Counted from the stretch's first letter, positions 1 through 8,208 are shown. The stretch is DNA of 10,618 nucleotides from CAJBLF01 sp964495825 (GCA_964495825.1 CAZBWI010000032.1:1-10618), one strand, 5' to 3'. Program-made: numbers and translations. The notes: generated by a model not told the origin, from the letters alone.

Positions 1-27
1 TTTGAATAATACGAATTTTTTTCATTT

Positions 28-142
28 CTTTGTCAGTATAGATAAATGTCATCTTTTATTTTGTTAAGGATAAATCCTTAACAATTTTACTGACATTTCT
101 ATTTTTGCCTAGTACTGACATTTTAACCTTGCTGTGACACTT
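28..142. repeat. Cluster of TGACA/TGTCA sites upstream of miaB
   Basis: The 11-mer TACTGACATTT occurs exactly at 88-98 and again at 113-123, 25 bases apart. Inverted partial copies lie upstream: TGTCAGTA at 31-38 and AAATGTCA at 44-51. A fifth, weaker TGACA core lies at 135-139. Five related cores in about 110 bases, in both orientations around a hairpin, look like binding sites for a regulator. They could also be remnants of a small repeat. No regulator gene is in the window, so the partner is unknown. Confidence 0.45.
61..84. terminator. Perfect 10-bp inverted repeat, possible terminator of an upstream gene
   Basis: TTGTTAAGGA (61-70) and TCCTTAACAA (75-84) are exact reverse complements around a TAAA loop, followed by TTTTAC. 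It could end a transcript entering from the left, or be an operator dyad, since TGACA-type sites surround it. The following T run is only four bases and the stem is AT-rich, so the terminator reading is moderate. Confidence 0.45.
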
Positions 143-155
143 TTTTTACTTTTTA

Positions 156-186
156 TTGACTAGAGAAATCAAATCTCTACTATAAA
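156..186 (+). promoter_or_regulatory. Putative miaB promoter with a palindrome in the spacer
   Basis: A -35-like TTGACT (156-161) is followed by TATAAA (181-186) with a 19-base spacer; TACTAT (178-183) would give 16 bases. The spacer carries TAGAGA (161-166) and TCTCTA (174-179), an exact dyad separated by 7 bases. It would place an operator directly under RNA polymerase. The miaB ATG lies about 30 bases downstream. Confidence 0.5.
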
Positions 187-215
187 TTCTATTTAATTAC
201 AAAAACGATGAATAT

Positions 216-1727
216 ATGAAATTTCACATCCTCATCTTCGGATGCCAGATGAATTATGCAGATAGTGCAAGGATCAGAGTAGTGCTTACCAACTGCTGAT
301 TTTCTTATACGGAAAAGATGGAGGAGGCGGATATTGTAATCTTCGATACGTGTTCTGTAAGACAAAAAGCAGAAGATAAGATCACCGGAAAATTGAAAAC
401 CATTAAACCATATCAAAAAGTTCGGATTACCGGATGTATGATACAACATACGCTGAGAAATACAAAGTTGAGTGTTGAACCTTGAATAATGAAGATAGGA
501 AATTTTTTATGATCTCTTACAACAAAGAATCCTGAAATAGTCTGAATCACTTCTGATGAAATCAATGACCTGTTACCTTGAACTTCACCTCGTGTCCCTA
601 TCAACAATGCTTTCAATCCATTATTTCACAAACTGACGCAGAAATGGAAAAACATAGAGCTCATGTGGAGGATAGATGATACAGGATTTTTGCCATTGAT
701 AGTACAAAGGGTATGATACAAGGTAACATACGACAAAGAATTGATCAATGAATATGAAAAAATCATTCCAACCTGAATGCCGACATCGATGAATACTCAT
801 ACAACGACTGCATACATTCCTATCTCTACGGGTTGCAACCAATTCTGTGCCTACTGTATTGTTCCATATGCCAGAGGATTAGAAAGATATTTCTCCGTAC
901 AACAGATCATCGATGAAGCGAAAATTCATCTACAAAATGGTGTGAAAGAAATCGTTTTATTAGGACAAATCGTAAATAAGCATCCTGAATTTGTGAAGAT
1001 AGTTACAGAGATTTTGAAGCTCAAATGACTGAAACGACTGAGATACACCTCGCCGTATCCTACCTATTACAGCAAGGAATTGTTAGCATTACATGAAAAA
1101 GAAGAAAAACTCTGTCCGCATATCCATATGCCGTTGCAGTCCGGATCAGATAGTATTTTAAAAAAAATGTTCAGAGGCTATACCATCAAACAGGCAAAGG
1201 AGTGGATCGATCAGATCAAAAAGCTTAAGAGAGACATCAGTATTACCACAGATATAATAGTAGGGTTTCCAGGAGAAACAGAACAAGATTTTCAAGAGAC
1301 ATTGAAACTCGTAAAATATGCGAAGTTTGATATGATCTACATCTGAATCTATTCTCCAAGACCAGGAACATTGGCAGCTAAACAATATCCTGACGATATT
1401 CCACGTTCAGTGAAACGGGATAGACGAAACAGACTCAATGATCTTTTGACCGACATATCACGCAGAAACAATGAGAAGGAAGTTGGGAAAACGAGAACAG
1501 TGCTTATAAACAATATTGTCTGAAATCCTCAGAAAACATGATCAATGGTGCTTGAATGATATACCGATAATATGAAACAGATAATATGGGAAGTAGAAAC
1601 AGAAAGAAAACAAACCAAATCCAATTCATGAAATACACAACCTACAATCAATATCGGGGAGTTTGTTCAGGTAAAAATAACAAAAGGAGTACCATTTAAA
1701 TTGTACGGAGAAGAGATACTCTCATAA
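216..1727 (+). CDS. miaB: tRNA-2-methylthio-N6-dimethylallyladenosine synthase MiaB
   Basis: A radical-SAM methylthiotransferase that adds the 2-methylthio group to i6A37 of tRNAs reading UNN codons. The 503-residue product, read with TGA as Gly, shows the N-terminal UPF0004 domain with cysteines C10, C46 and C74 for the auxiliary cluster. The radical-SAM CxxxCxxC is at C207, C211 and C214 (TGCNQFCAYCIVPY). Family motifs HMPLQSGS and TTDIIVGFPGE follow, and a C-terminal TRAM domain ends near INIGEFVQVKI. The usual LLGQNVN reads LLGQIVN here, and the segment after YARG differs from the common MiaB consensus, so it is somewhat diverged. Thirteen in-frame TGA codons (residues 28, 90, 99, 110, 122, 167, 187, 271, 377, 436, 442, 448, 472) would shatter it under the standard code. 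The ATG at 208 is out of frame, so 216 is the start. No Shine-Dalgarno is seen. An MtaB-type relative is possible but less likely. Confidence 0.93.
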
Positions 1728-1830
1728 TATTTTTTTACTTGCATCTCTGAGACAAATTTATATCACTGTACCACATTCTCTATGATATTTTTTGGTAATA
1801 CAAAAACATTTCATCCTTAATTGTTTATTT

Positions 1831-2532
1831 ATGAAATATCCCAGACACGTTGCCATAATACCCGACGGGAATAGAACACGAGGGAAGGAAAATGGCAAGA
1901 CAGCAATGGAAGCGTATATGATCTCGTATGAGAGAGCAGTGGAATTGATCCAATATACCTTCACCAAGACCGATATAAAAGTATTCACCCTTCGAGGACT
2001 TAGTACAGAAAACGCACAAAAAAGACCAAAAGAGGAATTTGATTTCCTTATGAATATGTACAAGATCGTAGAAGAGGATCTCGATGAATTTATGAAAGCG
2101 AACAAGATCAATTTCAAGGCTATCGGAGACATAAATGGAATTACTAACGACTTCAGAGAATATTTATTAGCCAAACAGGAAAGGAATACTTACGATTCCG
2201 ACAGATATTTTGTCTTCGCTATAAATTACGGCGGCAGAGATGAGATTGTCAGAGGTATCAGAAAATTAGCACAAGAAGGGAAAGATCTGACTCACATCAC
2301 GGAAAACGATATATCCAATGCATTGGAACTCGGAAACATCCTGCCTATCGAACTTGTCATCAGGACCAAAGGTGATCAGGCACAGAGAACATCAGGATTT
2401 ATGTCACGATGGATAGGGTATGCTGAATTGTATTTTACTGCCAAAAAATGTCCAGAATTTGATGTTCCAGAATTGGAAAAAGCATTAAAACGATTTGATA
2501 CTATGGCCGATTTACGCAATTATGGGAAATAG
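1831..2532 (+). CDS. uppS: Isoprenyl transferase (undecaprenyl diphosphate synthase family)
   Basis: A cis-prenyltransferase that condenses isopentenyl diphosphate units onto an allylic primer to make the polyprenyl carrier for peptidoglycan and surface glycans. The 233-residue product is of normal family length. Visible motifs are HVAIIPDGNR with the catalytic Asp at residue 12, STENAQKRP, NYGGRDEI, and a C-terminal IRTKGDQ...SGFMSRW...YAELYFT region matching the IRT-G-E-RLSNF block. Two usually aromatic sites are altered: the Trp after DGNGR and the Trp of SxENW. Chain length of the product is therefore uncertain. An in-frame TTG at 1792 would add 13 residues, but ATG 1831 sits just before the conserved region and is preferred. 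The stop is TAG. This is the only long gene here with no in-frame TGA, despite about 15 glycines. Confidence 0.88.
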   Translation: MKYPRHVAIIPDGNRTRGKENGKTAMEAYMISYERAVELIQYTFTKTDIKVFTLRGLSTENAQKRPKEEFDFLMNMYKIVEEDLDEFMKANKINFKAIGDINGITNDFREYLLAKQERNTYDSDRYFVFAINYGGRDEIVRGIRKLAQEGKDLTHITENDISNALELGNILPIELVIRTKGDQAQRTSGFMSRWIGYAELYFTAKKCPEFDVPELEKALKRFDTMADLRNYGK

Positions 2533-2590
2533 CGTAAATAACTATGAAACAATTATGTTTGCTTGTAAACTAAGTACCAAATCTTTTCAT

Positions 2591-2596
2591 TATAGT
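2591..2596 (+). promoter_or_regulatory. Possible -10 element for dnaN
   Basis: TATAGT lies 30 bases before the dnaN ATG. The best -35 candidate, TTGTAA at 2563-2568, is too far away (22-base spacer), so this is weak. The same TATAGT hexamer is seen just before the methyltransferase gene at 9001. Confidence 0.3.
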
Positions 2597-2626
2597 AACC
2601 TTTTACTATTTTAATTACGAAGTAGT

Positions 2627-3760
2627 ATGAAAATCACTATCGAAACAGCTAAACTCATGGAGATTATAGATCTCGGACTGAGATTCGTATCCAAAAATGC
2701 AACTTTACCGATTTTACAAAATTTCTATTTCAAGGCATCCATCGACACCTTAACATTGAGAGCTACGGATATGGAAAAATACATAGAAATAGAGATGCCA
2801 TGCAAAGTGACCATGGAAGGAGCTATTACAGTGAATGCAAGAATGTTTACGGATATCATCAAGACGATAGAAGAAAAAGAAGTAGAAATGAGTGTTGATC
2901 AGAAATCACAGATCATGACATTGAAATCAGCAAAAGATACTTTTGATATCAATGGTATCGCAGCCAGCGAATATGTCGCATTGCCTGAAGTACCTAATGA
3001 AAATACCATGACTATAGAGACATGATTGTTTGCAGATGGTATAGCAAAAGTCGAATATGCCGTGACTGAGAAGAATTTCAGTCCAGTATTGACAGGAGTA
3101 CTCTTAAAAGCAAAAGAAAATAATCTTATTTTCGTAGGAACAGACTCATTTAGACTAGCAGAATTCAAATCACCATGAACAGTAAAAGAAAATGATTTTG
3201 CATTAATTGTGCCTAAGGTTACTATGACTGATATCCAAAAAATCTCAGAATATGCGATGAGCAACGAATGTGATCAAATCGCTATTCAATATTCAGAGAA
3301 TCTTATTGCATTCCAAGTGCAAGTAAAAGATATGAAAATATTGGCTACTTCGCTCTTGATCCAAGGCAATTTCCCTGAATATGATAGAGAAGAGATTATG
3401 CCGAGAAATTTCAATACCAAAATCCTCGTAGACAAAAATCTCTGCGAAAAAGCAATTAGAAAAATAGGGATCCTTACGAGAGATATCAATAATTATATTC
3501 AAATAGAGACCAATAAAGATAGTATCATCATATCTTCAGGAAAGACTGATAAGTGAGCTGGTACAACTACTATTCCAGCTATTATTGAGGGATCTCAGGT
3601 GATATTCGGCATCAACGGAAAATATATCACGGACTTCATCAGAATCATCAAGGGAGATGAATTGGTCTTCAATGCTATCGATAACCAGAAACCACTTATT
3701 TTGATGGATAAGGAAGATGCTTCCTACAAATACGTCGTCAGACCACTTATTAACTCTTAA
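2627..3760 (+). CDS. dnaN: DNA polymerase III subunit beta (sliding clamp)
   Basis: The ring-shaped clamp that tethers DNA polymerase III to DNA. The product is 377 residues, the usual clamp length, and spans the three repeated clamp domains. The N-terminus (ETAKLMEIIDLGLRFVSKNATLPILQNF) matches the DnaN start block. LRATDMEKYIEIEM is the typical domain-1 strand, FSPVLTGVLLKA and VGTDSFRLAEF mark domain 2, and the C-terminus ends DASYKYVVRPLINS, close to the usual YLVMPMR-type tail but with a different ending. In-frame TGA codons at residues 133, 184 and 310 are read as Gly. The gene starts at the ATG preceded by TTTTAATTA and has no Shine-Dalgarno. No dnaA or recF lies alongside it, so the common oriC-linked order is not visible here. 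Confidence 0.93.
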
Positions 3761-3765
3761 AAAAT

Positions 3766-3879
3766 AATGAATAGTGAATAAGTAATAATAAATAATGTAA
3801 GACGTGTTTTTTTGATAGACGATGATATATCTCCAATAGGAGATAAAAAAGACAAATACACCATTATTCATTTTTCATT
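3766..3879. repeat. Foldback element between dnaN and the pilin gene
   Basis: AATGAATAGTGAATAA (3766-3781) pairs with TTATTCATTTTTCATT (3864-3879): 14 of 16 Watson-Crick pairs plus one G-U. Inside is a second hairpin, ATCTCC (3829-3834) and GGAGAT (3839-3844) around AATA. The layout resembles a small miniature inverted-repeat element or a long-range mRNA hairpin. No target-site duplication is evident and no ORF is inside. Confidence 0.45.
3796..3817 (+). terminator. T-tract motif downstream of dnaN
   Basis: The segment TGTAAGACGTG followed by seven T lies 36 bases past the dnaN stop. A near copy (19 of 22 identical) lies 33 bases past the pilin gene stop at 4537-4558. No convincing stem sits directly before the T run, so it may be an unusual terminator or processing site. 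Confidence 0.3.
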
Positions 3880-3886
3880 CTTAATT
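3870..3886 (+). repeat. Intergenic 17-mer repeat, copy 1
   Basis: ATTTTTCATTCTTAATT, one mismatch from the copy at 5611. It overlaps the right arm of the foldback element and ends 12 bases before the pilin ATG. Confidence 0.5.
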
Positions 3887-3898
3887 AGTAATTTTTTT

Positions 3899-4504
3899 AT
3901 GAAAAAAAGAGGATTCAGTTTTGTTGAAGTACTCATAGTGATTATGATTGTGGGTATTATGTTTGTGATATTCAGATGATATTTTCAGATCAAAAATAAA
4001 GATGAATTATATAGCCAAGCATGTATCGAAAGTATATATGGAGAGGTTAATAATTTTCTCCATGCTGCTCTTAGTAGTAAATCATTGAATTCATGATGAG
4101 TAGCAATATTCCCTAATATTTATGTCATTACTTTTGAACCTTCTCTGCAGACCATCGACCTAGGGTACGAAGAGCAAAATAATCCGTATACGGTATATAG
4201 GAGTATACCGATCAGTGGCAATACTAGCAATTATTGTAGTAGCAATAGTTATACGATAGTTATGAGTGGTGATAGCTATGAAATAGCTATTGTCAAAGGA
4301 TTGCAGAGCAGTCAGGATAGAGTGTTTTTTTCATTATCAGGTGCAGGGATAAGTACAGGTACAAATATATTTTTTCAATGTAATATACAAGATAAGGGAT
4401 GCAAAATCATAGCACGCTTCGAAAGCGATACAAGAACTATTAGTATCAAAAAACAGTTATGTCTTGCATTTACTGGAAATGATTGCCTTGAACGAGACAA
4501 CTAA
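3899..4504 (+). CDS. Prepilin-like protein with type IV pilin N-terminal methylation signal
   Basis: A surface or pseudopilus subunit. The N-terminus MKKRGFSFVEVLIVIMIVG is a class III prepilin signal: a short basic leader, cleavage expected between G5 and F6, Glu at +5 (E10), then a hydrophobic helix to about residue 25. The remaining 175 or so residues are a soluble domain without a family match I recognise. It has six cysteines, four of them in the C-terminal third, which could form disulfides. The product is 201 residues. TGA codons at residue 27 and a tandem TGATGA at 4094-4099 (Gly-Gly) are read through. No pilus ATPase, prepilin peptidase or other pilin gene is next to it, so assembly genes must lie elsewhere. 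It could be a minor pilin, a competence pseudopilin or a type II secretion-like pseudopilin. The prepilin call is firm, the role open. Confidence 0.85.
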
Positions 4505-4536
4505 ACCATCAATGAAAGTGGATTATATAGTGAGTG

Positions 4537-4558
4537 TGAAAGACTTGTTTTTTTTATA
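4537..4558 (+). terminator. T-tract motif downstream of the pilin gene
   Basis: TGAAAGACTTG followed by eight T lies 33 bases after the stop codon. It is the near copy of the motif at 3796-3817. The hairpin before it is poor, so assignment as a terminator rests on the repeated position and T run only. Confidence 0.3.
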
Positions 4559-4571
4559 TACTATTATATAC

Positions 4572-4585
4572 TACTATATATAGTA
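4572..4585. promoter_or_regulatory. 14-bp perfect palindrome upstream of the nucleotidyltransferase gene
   Basis: TACTATATATAGTA reads the same on both strands. It sits inside a run of imperfect TATACTA-type repeats (4555-4585), about 40 bases before the GTG start. It could be a promoter -10 region or an operator. Just after it, AGTACA (4582-4587) and TGTACT (4600-4605) form a further weak dyad. Confidence 0.35.
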
Positions 4586-4624
4586 CATGTTCTTTGTTTT
4601 GTACTTTTAGTTGTTAAGTAGGTA

Positions 4625-5527
4625 GTGATTTTGGAGAAATTATACCATCATCCCATAGTAAACACCTTGGAAGATGATCAGTATCTTATCTTTTATAAAA
4701 TCATGAATTATGATGTCCCTCGTGATTATAGCTATTTCCTTTTCGAGAAAAAATGATGGAAAAAACAAGAGGATATTTTAAGAGGACAAGAGTTCCCTCC
4801 AGACGAAAGAACATACAGCCGGGACAAAAAAAACGCATATATGGACGATTTTGTGAGATATATCCAAAAATACAACCGATTATATAGATCCATACCATTT
4901 ATCCAATCTATCTATCTTTGTAATTCTATTACCTTCAATGACCTGCATCAGGACTCAGATATAGATCTTTTTATTGTAACCAAGAAATGAGCATTACGAC
5001 GTGCAAGATTATGGAGTGTAATCATGTTTTTCCTCTTCGGGCTCAAAAGAGGAGTAGTTCGAGGAAAAAACAGAAAATTCTGTCTCAGTTTCTATGTGAC
5101 CAATACCCATCAAAATCTCTACAATGTCATGCTCCCGCAAAATGATATATATTTCATCTATCGGTTAGCACACCTAGTACCATTATATCAAGAAACACCC
5201 GATAATATCTATAAATATAATAAACGACTAGAAAGTGCTTTACCAAACTTTCCAGGTAGGCATTGTATCGATATCGGAATCACTCCAGGACAAGGCAAGA
5301 GTATATTCAAGAAAATAGCTGAATTTCTTTGTAGTGGGATAGTTGGTAAAGGTATAGAGTACCTCATCCAACTCTTCCGATTACCAATAGTTATCTATAA
5401 AACAAAAAAGCTTTGAGAAAAATGACGAGGGATTATTGTCAATCAAAATATGTTAAAATTTCATATGGATATTAGAAAAAAGGTCCATTTACTTTATATG
5501 ATGTACAAGAAAAAAATAAGCAAATAA
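4625..5527 (+). CDS. Nucleotidyltransferase-fold (Pol beta/MNT-like) protein of unknown role
   Basis: The 300-residue product carries a Pol beta-type nucleotidyltransferase core: NS (S101) then, after ten residues, DSDIDLFIVT with the metal-binding pair D112 and D114. The usual GS of the motif reads NS. An N-terminal region of about 90 residues precedes it. A hydrophobic stretch (RLWSVIMFFLFGL) and RKFCLSFYVT follow, and then a mostly helical tail ends in basic residues. The overall pattern reminds me of a large family of hypothetical nucleotidyltransferase-domain proteins in candidate-phyla bacteria; this is from memory, not a search. The substrate is unknown. The start is uncertain: the frame opens after TAG at 4619-4621, with GTG at 4625 and TTG at 4631, and the first ATG only at 4703. 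TGA codons at 4754, 4988, 5414 and 5423 are read as Gly. No toxin or antitoxin partner is adjacent. Confidence 0.75.
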
Positions 5528-5576
5528 ACCATATACATATATTAAAAGTAAGAGAAAATTCAGCGCTTATTAAGAG

Positions 5577-5607
5577 CTTCGTGTAGTAAAATTTTACGAA
5601 GTTTTTT
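5577..5607 (+). terminator. Rho-independent terminator after the nucleotidyltransferase gene
   Basis: CTTCGT (5577-5582) and ACGAAG (5596-5601) form the stem, and the T run TTTTTT follows directly. An alternative inner palindrome GTAAAATTTTAC (5586-5597) overlaps the right arm. It lies 50 bases beyond the stop codon at 5527, which fits the end of that transcript. Confidence 0.65.
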
Positions 5608-5610
5608 ATA

Positions 5611-5627
5611 ATTTTTAATTCTTAATT
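5611..5627 (+). repeat. Intergenic 17-mer repeat, copy 2
   Basis: ATTTTTAATTCTTAATT. Near copies with one mismatch each lie at 3870-3886 (before the pilin gene) and 7014-7030 (before ftsZ). A weaker one (14 of 17 matching the 3870 copy) lies at 1806-1822 before uppS. Confidence 0.5.
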
Positions 5628-5787
5628 CTTAATCAGTATATTATTATCTGATAACCATATATTAGCAATAGTATTTTTACCAAATTTTTTAATGATAACT
5701 ATTGTATATCATAATCATAAAAAATGGGTTTGTTTTTTTTTAGTGTATTCATACATCACATAATGATATATCTTTTATCTGATTAAC

Positions 5788-6978
5788 ATGTTAGATAATA
5801 TGAAAGACATCAAGGCAGTTTTCGATATCGGAAATGATGTCATCAAATGAGTAGTGTTTGCAAATGATGACGGGAAAGAGATCATACTGGCAAAACAAAT
5901 GGAGCCTACTCAGGGAATGCGTAAAGGGAAAATTCTTGATTCAGAAAGCTTCATAAACACTATAAACAAAATTACTGAATCATTCATCAAAAAACTTGGA
6001 GGAGATTTTATAGAAGAAGTATTTGTAGGAATCTCTCATCCCGAAATGATCGTAAATAGGATTATCGAACAAAAAAGGATTATGACTGATGAAATAGGTT
6101 CTGAAGATATAGATCATCTTTCCAAAGTTATCGCAGAAATTTCAAATAAGAGTAATTATGAGACCATCAAAATCGTGCCTGTCCACTTTCTCATTGATGA
6201 AACTAAAAGAGAAAAAGATCCTATCGGAATGAAAGGAAAAAAACTCGAACTCATAGCAGATGTCTTTATGATACCAAAGAATATCTACAATTGAGTAATC
6301 GACGCGTTCGAAAAAGTGGGACTCAATATCGTTGATATCGTACCAAATATCATTGCTGCAAGCGAAGTTGCACTTGATTATGACCATAAAGATCTGGGAA
6401 CAGTGCTTATAGATATTGGCAAAAACCAGACAAGTTATGTTATCTACGAAGATGGATATCCTCTAGGATATGGTACATTACCTATCGGAGGTGAAGATGT
6501 CACCAAAGATATTTCTATCGGTATGCAAGTAGATATCAAAGAAGCCGAAGAAATCAAAAGAACTCATGGGTCTGCTATTGTCAACAAAGAAAGAGTAAAT
6601 AGTGAAAGTCCTATAGATAGCTTATTTCTCGCAGATGTTATTAATGCAAGATATGAAGAGATATTTATGAAAATAAACAATCACCTCAAAGAACTCGAAA
6701 GAGACGGAAGATTGGCTGGAGGAGTGTTGCTGATAGGAGGAGGAGCAAGGATGCCTGATCTCGATCTTTTGTCTAAGGATGTCTTCAAACTAGCAACATT
6801 TTATGGAAAGGACAATATCCTCAATCTGGGCGATATCTCATCCAATATCCAATTCATCAACGTATTAGGAACCTATGTACGATCCAATAAATACACTGAA
6901 GGAAGAAAAGGCATGGGATTAAATTTTAATTTGGACTTTGTCGGCAAAATAGGGAACTTCTTCAAAGACTTATTTTAA
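5788..6978 (+). CDS. ftsA: Cell division protein FtsA
   Basis: An actin-like ATPase that anchors FtsZ filaments to the membrane and recruits the divisome. The 396-residue product has the phosphate-1 block AVFDIGNDVIKG near residue 10-21, then the inserted SHS2-like 1C domain. The phosphate-2 block LIDIGKNQTSYVIYEDG and the adenosine motif LIGGGARMPDL follow. It ends in NFNLDFVGKIGNFFKDLF, an amphipathic C-terminal helix typical of the FtsA membrane-targeting sequence. TGA at residues 21 and 169 are read as Gly; residue 21 is inside the nucleotide-binding block. An in-frame ATG at 5800 would give 392 residues and also precedes the conserved block, so the start is open between the two. ftsZ follows 63 bases later on the same strand, the usual ftsA-ftsZ pair. 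Confidence 0.92.
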
Positions 6979-6991
6979 AACCCATATATTC

Positions 6992-7004
6992 CTGCCAGAG
7001 GCAG
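6992..7004 (+). other. Small hairpin between ftsA and ftsZ
   Basis: CTGCC (6992-6996) and GGCAG (7000-7004) pair around AGA. It is the only GC-rich dyad in the spacer and has no T run directly after it, so a full terminator is unlikely. It might stabilise or process the ftsA-ftsZ mRNA. Confidence 0.35.
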
Positions 7005-7013
7005 ATACGTGTA

Positions 7014-7030
7014 ATTTTTAAATCTTAATT
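7014..7030 (+). repeat. Intergenic 17-mer repeat, copy 3
   Basis: ATTTTTAAATCTTAATT, one mismatch from the copy at 5611-5627, ending 11 bases before the ftsZ ATG. The ftsZ gene has no Shine-Dalgarno sequence, so this may be a translation or transcription element. Confidence 0.5.
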
Positions 7031-7041
7031 GTATTTTCAAA

Positions 7042-8208
7042 ATGGTACTTCATGAAATCAATCCAGAATTTATTCCAGGAGCAAAAATTAAAGTATTGGG
7101 AATCGGTGGTTGTGGAAACAAAGCCCTCAATAGAATGATCTCCGAAGGGTTGGAAGGTGTAGAATTTGTCGCTATCAATACTGACGCACAAGATCTCGCT
7201 ACTAATTTGGCAGAAAAAAAAGTAAATATCGGACTCAATCTCACCAAGGGACTTGGTGCGTGAGCTAATCCTGAAATAGGAAGAAAAGCTGCCGAAGAAA
7301 GCGAAGCAGAAATTAAAAATATGCTTCAGGATACTGATATGGTATTTATTACCTGCGGAATGGGAGGAGGAACTGGAACCGGAGCAGCTCCTGTGGTTGC
7401 AAATATAGCCAAAGGTATGGGTATCCTTACCGTAGGTATCATCACCAAACCATTCAGCTTCGAAGGAAGTAGAAGGACATTAAACGCTGAAGAAGGACTC
7501 AAAAAAATTAAAGAGGCAGTCGATACATTGATTGTTATCCCAAATGATAAGATTTTCACGGTCATTGACAAAAAAACGACATTCAAACAAGCATTTACTA
7601 TGATAGACAAGATTCTTTATCTCGGTGTCCAAGGAATTTCAGATCTTATCGTCAAGCCAGGAGATATCAACATCGATTTCGCAGATGTGAAAGCGGTCAT
7701 GACTGATTCTGGAAACGCATTGCTTGGTATAGGATATGGAGCAGGAGAAAAGAGAGCAGTAGAAGCAGCAAGAAAAGCTATCGAAAACCCATTATTGGAA
7801 GAAAATTTGGATGGAGCAAAAAGTATCATCTTCGCAGTATCAGGTGGACATGATCTGACACCTGCAGAAGTGAGAGAAGCAGCAGCAGTCGTAGAAGAGA
7901 TCATAGATCCAGATGTTAATTTCTTCCGGGGAATGACCTTAGATGACAGTATGGATGATGAAGTAAAGGTAACTATTATTGCGACAGGATTCCAAGAACA
8001 AAGTAAGGAAAAAATATTGAAACAACCGCAAAGAGATATTCTCTGAAGACCAGTAGGGACACCAGTCAGAAGAGAATCTGAAAGCTTCATCACGAGAGGA
8101 ATCAAAAAAGAGACTATACCTGAACCAGTCAATACCGAAACTGAAGAACCAGCAGAAGATCTAGAAACACCAGCTTTTATCAGAAGATCTCTCAATAAAA
8201 AACAATAA
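7042..8208 (+). CDS. ftsZ: Cell division protein FtsZ
   Basis: The tubulin-like GTPase that forms the division ring. The 388-residue product shows IKVLGIGGCGNKALNRMI, INTDAQDL, the GTP signature GGGTGTG at residues 108-114, and the T7 loop NIDFAD with N210, D212 and D215. A low-complexity linker then leads to a C-terminal tail with ETPAFIRRS near the end, matching the conserved peptide that binds FtsA. The TGA at residue 74 falls on the invariant Gly of the GAGANP loop. A second TGA at residue 335 lies in the linker. The gene ends with TAA directly followed by TAG. Length is normal. It sits 63 bases after ftsA and is probably co-transcribed with it. Confidence 0.96.

Larger units (their letters stand above)
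5528..5787. other. Intergenic region upstream of ftsA
   Basis: 260 AT-rich bases with no gene seen. Besides the terminator at 5577-5607 and the 17-mer repeat at 5611, it has a dyad CAATAGT (5666-5672) and ACTATTG (5698-5704) and an overlapping dyad ATGATA (5692-5697) and TATCAT (5707-5712). A run of T follows at 5729-5741. The dyads could be operators or RNA structure controlling the division genes. I could not fix a convincing promoter. Confidence 0.4.

Noticed and set aside
189..842. Three minus-strand ORFs covering the start of the window
   Set aside because: They are antisense to miaB, whose plus-strand frame shows conserved motifs once TGA is read as Gly.
777..1346. miaB as two or more broken fragments (pseudogene)
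   Set aside because: All interruptions are TGA codons in one continuous frame with no indels or TAA/TAG, so recoding explains them.
1792..1830. TTG upstream start for uppS
   Set aside because: The extra 13 residues resemble nothing conserved, and ATG 1831 precedes the family N-terminal block.
2591..2626. Replication origin near dnaN
   Set aside because: No DnaA-box (TTATNCACA) cluster was seen, and dnaA/recF are not adjacent.
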